NCBI GenBank assembly: GCA_963777165.1
Contig: CAVZPO010000023.1
Location: 248,001 to 312,000, forward strand
Source: DYJB01 sp963777165
GTDB lineage: Bacteria; Chloroflexota; Anaerolineae; Anaerolineales; E44-bin32
Length of the DNA: 64,000 nucleotides
Direction: 5' to 3'
Within the stretch, counting starts at the first letter, position 1, and the number at the start of each line of letters is the position of its first letter. Under the pieces are notes generated by a model, which was not told the origin of the DNA, did no database searches, and saw nothing but the letters and a program-made list of their open reading frames with translations. The translations under genes were made by a program, and so were the position numbers. Below, piece by piece: positions 61,413 through 64,000 of the stretch.

Positions 61413-63562
61413 AGGATCGAAGCCCGGTTTGGATGGCGCTGGCGGTGGCCGCTATACCCGCACTCGGGCTGGCGGCGCTCGTGTTCGACCCGACTGGGTT
61501 CCCGTTCTGGCGTGGCGGGGCCTACTCCGACCTGCTCGTCTCGCATTGGCCGATCTCGGCATTCATTCGCTATTCGATCATCACCTGGCGACAGATCCCT
61601 TTGTGGAACCCGCTAATTCTGAGCGGCATGCCTCTGGCCGCTGATCCGCTGGCAGGGCTCTGGTACCTTCCGAATGTCGTGGGCTGGGCCCTGCCTGGAG
61701 CGCTCGGGTTCAATCTACTTTTCTGGGCGCATGTCGCGCTCGCTGCGTGGGGCGGGATGAAGTTGCTGCGCGCGGAAGGAGCCTCGGCGCCGGCGGCAGT
61801 CCTCGGTAGCGTGGTTTTCGCCGCGACGCCCAAGCTTGTCGGTCATATCGGACTGGGGCACCTTACGCTTGTCGAGGCAGTTTGCTGGACGCCCTGGATC
61901 CTGTATGCAGTCAGGCAGGCAATCGAACGCACGCACGAGCCCTCCGGCCGTGCGGGGCGCTATGCGCTCGCGGGCGCATTGCTGGGGATGATTGCCTTGA
62001 TCGACCCACGGTGGATCATCCCTCAGGGGCTGCTGAGCCTGGCTTACGCAGGCAAGTGCCTTGCGCATAGCCATGATTGGCGAGCAAGGGTGGGGCTTGG
62101 CTGGAGACCGGGAGTCATTGCCGCAGCTATTGGCCTGGGTTTGGCTGCACCGGTCCTGATCCCGCTGGCGGAGCTTCTCCCAAGGACGACCCGATCGACC
62201 ATGAGTTCCGGAGCGGCGTTAGACGTATCGCTGCCACCGGAACGGATACTCGGAACGATCATGCTCCAGGCAGGTGGGTGGCCCGAGACCCAGAGCTACC
62301 TTGGAGCCACCGTCATTGTGTTGATCGCCTGCGGTGCGGCCATCAGCCTGCGCAAAGGCCGATTCTGGACGGTGGTCCTCCTGGTCGGGATGCTTCTAGC
62401 GCTTGGTGCGTACACTCCAATCTATGGATGGGTGATGAGGGTCATTCCAGGGATGGGGACGATGCGCGTTCCGGCGCGCTTTCTGTTCGTCGTCGCCCTG
62501 GCTGCAGCCATGTTGGCCGGTCACGCGGTCGATCGCATACGTCAGGCCGCAGAGGATACCCGCGTCGCACGACGAGTCAGGCTTGTTGGCGCAGGTGTCG
62601 GAGGGCTGGCCCTGGCGCTATCGCTAGTCGTCGTCGTCCTTCGCCTCGGCGACCCCGGCGCGGGTGGGTCGGAGCTTGCCTGGGCGAGCGTGGTGGGTGG
62701 CCTTCTCAGCTGCGCTCTGGCTGCGAGCGTCGGCGCAGGGCTGGGAAGACCGTCGGCCGCGCGCTTCTCCGGAGCTGTGGTCATGGCCCTGGTCGCCCTG
62801 GATCTCGGCTGGGCGAATATATTCACCCTCGAGGCCCGGCCGGCTAACTCGGAGCTCTCGACCGCCGCCTGCGGCGTCGCCGGCCGGACCGACGCATTCG
62901 GAAAACACCGGATCTTCTCGCCCTCCTACAGCTTGCCCCAGCAGGCAGCGGAGCGCTGCCACCTCGAGCTCGCCGATGGCGTCAGCCCACTCCAGCTCAC
63001 GGCCTATCGTGATGCGATGGCCGCGGCGACAGGGTTCTCGATCGAGCCTTACAGTGTGACGCTGCCGCCATTCCCGGACGGCGAGACGCGTTCGGATTGG
63101 GGCCCAACGATCGATGCCGGCGCGCTGGGGATGCTGAACGTTGATCGCCTGGTCTCGGACTTCCCGCTCGAGGCCACCGGGCTGTCGCTCCTGGCGCACG
63201 AGGATGGCCAGTGGGTGTATGGCAACACGCTTGCCCGGCCGCGCGCCTGGGTCGAAACGGCTGGTGACGAGACCGGGTGGCGACCCGTGGAAGAGCTTAC
63301 GTGGACGCCGAATCGGATCCGCATCCTGGCTGTGGGGCCGGGCCGGCTGGTGCTAAGCGAGATTGTGTACCCCGGCTGGCAGGCCCAAGTCGACGGTGTG
63401 CGAGCTCCGATTGGGACGACCGCCGGGATCCTGCGATCCGTGGATCTGCCCGCGGGCGCGCATGAGGTGATCCTGACCTTCGTCCCCGCCAGCGTGTGCG
63501 TCGGGCTGGGATTGGCAATCGTCGCCATTCTGGCGCTTGCCCTGTTGAAGGTGCGCCGATGA
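61409..63562 (+). CDS. YfhO-like polytopic membrane protein
   Basis: Protein of 717 residues. About 12 helices in the first 500 residues carry an early acidic loop (GAYSDLLVSHWPISAFIRYS) and SGMPLAADPLAGLWYLPN, a pattern typical of YfhO/DUF6044-like GT-C proteins. A C-terminal extracytoplasmic beta domain (about 520-690: WTPNRIRILAVGPGRLVLSE, IVYPGWQAQVDGVRAPI) and a final helix follow. The PGW..VDG segment is the YfhO C-terminal signature. YfhO proteins assist glycosylation of envelope polymers. Start chosen at the ATGA overlap. Confidence 0.82.
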   Translation: MKDRSPVWMALAVAAIPALGLAALVFDPTGFPFWRGGAYSDLLVSHWPISAFIRYSIITWRQIPLWNPLILSGMPLAADPLAGLWYLPNVVGWALPGALGFNLLFWAHVALAAWGGMKLLRAEGASAPAAVLGSVVFAATPKLVGHIGLGHLTLVEAVCWTPWILYAVRQAIERTHEPSGRAGRYALAGALLGMIALIDPRWIIPQGLLSLAYAGKCLAHSHDWRARVGLGWRPGVIAAAIGLGLAAPVLIPLAELLPRTTRSTMSSGAALDVSLPPERILGTIMLQAGGWPETQSYLGATVIVLIACGAAISLRKGRFWTVVLLVGMLLALGAYTPIYGWVMRVIPGMGTMRVPARFLFVVALAAAMLAGHAVDRIRQAAEDTRVARRVRLVGAGVGGLALALSLVVVVLRLGDPGAGGSELAWASVVGGLLSCALAASVGAGLGRPSAARFSGAVVMALVALDLGWANIFTLEARPANSELSTAACGVAGRTDAFGKHRIFSPSYSLPQQAAERCHLELADGVSPLQLTAYRDAMAAATGFSIEPYSVTLPPFPDGETRSDWGPTIDAGALGMLNVDRLVSDFPLEATGLSLLAHEDGQWVYGNTLARPRAWVETAGDETGWRPVEELTWTPNRIRILAVGPGRLVLSEIVYPGWQAQVDGVRAPIGTTAGILRSVDLPAGAHEVILTFVPASVCVGLGLAIVAILALALLKVRR

Positions 63563-64000
63563 CACGCGGGGAGAAGCTCTGGTTGCTGGCAGTCAGCATC
63601 GCGCTGGCACTGGTGACGACACTCCCCTTCCTCCTGGCGTACGAACGACAGGGGACCGACTTGCGGTTCACCGGATCGCTGTTCGCCGTCGAGGACGGCA
63701 ATTCGTACATCGCCAAGATGCTGCGCGGCGCCGAAGGGGACTGGCTGTTTCGCTCCCCGTACACTGCTGTCGAGCAGGCGGGCGTGCCCGCCTTCCTCGG
63801 TTACCTGTTGCTTGGGAAGCTGGCCTCAGGCAAGGGGTCTCACGAACAACTCGTCGCCCTCTTTCAGCTCGCCCGCATCCTGGCCATCCCGCTCATGGTC
63901 TTCGCCACCTACCGCTTCGTGTCGAGGTTCGTGGTCGAAGTGCGCTGGCGAAGGTGGGCGACGATTCTGGCGATCGCAGGCGGTGGCTTGGGCTGGCTGG
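63559..64000 (+). CDS. Polytopic membrane protein, paralogue of the 59856 gene (cut by window end)
   Basis: Starts at the ATG overlapping the preceding stop (ATGA) and stays open for 147 codons to the window edge. The N-terminus (MTRGEKLWLLAVSIALALVT) is a signal-anchor helix, followed by VEDGNSYIAKMLRGAEGDWL, RSPYTAVEQAGVPAFLGYLL and ATYRFVSRF. Each corresponds in order to segments of the protein starting at 59856 (PIDGFSYLAKMRQG, LPYAAEPGAGAFLFTYYLL, AIYRFLEEF), so the two are tandem paralogues flanking the YfhO-like gene. Confidence 0.8.
   Translation, partial: MTRGEKLWLLAVSIALALVTTLPFLLAYERQGTDLRFTGSLFAVEDGNSYIAKMLRGAEGDWLFRSPYTAVEQAGVPAFLGYLLLGKLASGKGSHEQLVALFQLARILAIPLMVFATYRFVSRFVVEVRWRRWATILAIAGGGLGWL

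Overview
The window is GC-rich, densely coded bacterial chromosome. Three things point to an aerobic member of the Chloroflexota (Anaerolineae-like): the gene families present (CehA-type PHP hydrolases, PolX, DegV, zinc-ribbon coiled-coil protein, 7TM-GAF sensor, YfhO-like membrane proteins), several promoters placed so close to the start codon that the mRNA would be leaderless, and an A2-type caa3 oxidase. The assignment is inference from gene content; no rRNA or marker tree is available here.

Layout. 1-3.3 kb: a DUF2007 protein, an unknown two-gene unit, tRNA-Arg(TCT) with its own promoter and terminator, and two small minus-strand genes. 3.5-5.8 kb: an OmpR-type response regulator and histidine kinase preceded by PHO-box-like direct repeats. 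6.0-9.6 kb (minus): UvrB, a PHP hydrolase and a small unknown. 9.8-13.0 kb: a CAP-domain lipoprotein, PolX and DegV. 13.1-18.9 kb: a PadR regulator and the operon ctaC-ctaD-ctaE-ctaF-ctaB for a caa3 oxidase and its heme. 19.1-22.5 kb: a lower-GC accessory patch with an IS5-type insertion sequence, DinB, gene remnants, a Sco-type copper chaperone and a membrane protein. 23.1-30.3 kb: aldo/keto reductase, a tyrosine recombinase-like protein without the catalytic tyrosine, purine nucleoside phosphorylase, GNAT, a 7TM-GAF protein and an S1-domain protein. 30.4-37.4 kb: FtsK, a CDP-alcohol phosphatidyltransferase, Lgt, an ABC ATPase with an ABC-2/SpoIIM fusion permease, and an MBL hydrolase. 37.4-44.5 kb: a cyclic-nucleotide-binding protein, Hsp20, Lon, a receiver protein, a PHP-AlbA_2 fusion, GNAT and MogA. 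44.7-48.6 kb (minus): a 1304-residue fusion of DppB-like and DppC-like permeases with an M28-peptidase-like domain. 48.8-54.1 kb: a copper/thiol block (csoR, copZ, copA, ccdA, TlpA-like, glutaredoxin-DUF2085). 54.2-56.3 kb: pgeF-yggS-yggT-yggU. 56.4-59.5 kb (minus): a membrane-anchored NACHT-HEAT NTPase and a zinc-ribbon coiled-coil protein. 59.9-64.0 kb: three overlapping polytopic membrane-protein genes, the last cut by the window end.

Functional links. The oxidase operon, the Sco protein and the CsoR/CopZ/CopA block together cover copper delivery, copper homeostasis and copper use. CcdA and the thioredoxins could keep extracytoplasmic cysteines, including those of cytochrome c and CuA, reduced. 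The Hsp20-Lon block looks like proteostasis with signalling attached.

Caution. At least ten single-base frame breaks lie in seven genes (a small ORF at 3.1 kb, PadR, CtaD, the transposase twice, a GNAT, FtsK three times, CopA). Nearly all can be repaired by changing the length of a short homopolymer by one base, and most hit genes that should be intact. Sequence error is the simplest explanation, so these genes are annotated as whole units.

Most unusual items: the DppB-DppC-M28 fusion with a decayed metal site, the ABC-2/SpoIIM fusion, the PHP-AlbA_2 fusion, the glutaredoxin-DUF2085 fusion, the tyrosine-less recombinase, the membrane NACHT-HEAT protein, and a repeated -10/6-nt/ATG leaderless promoter layout.
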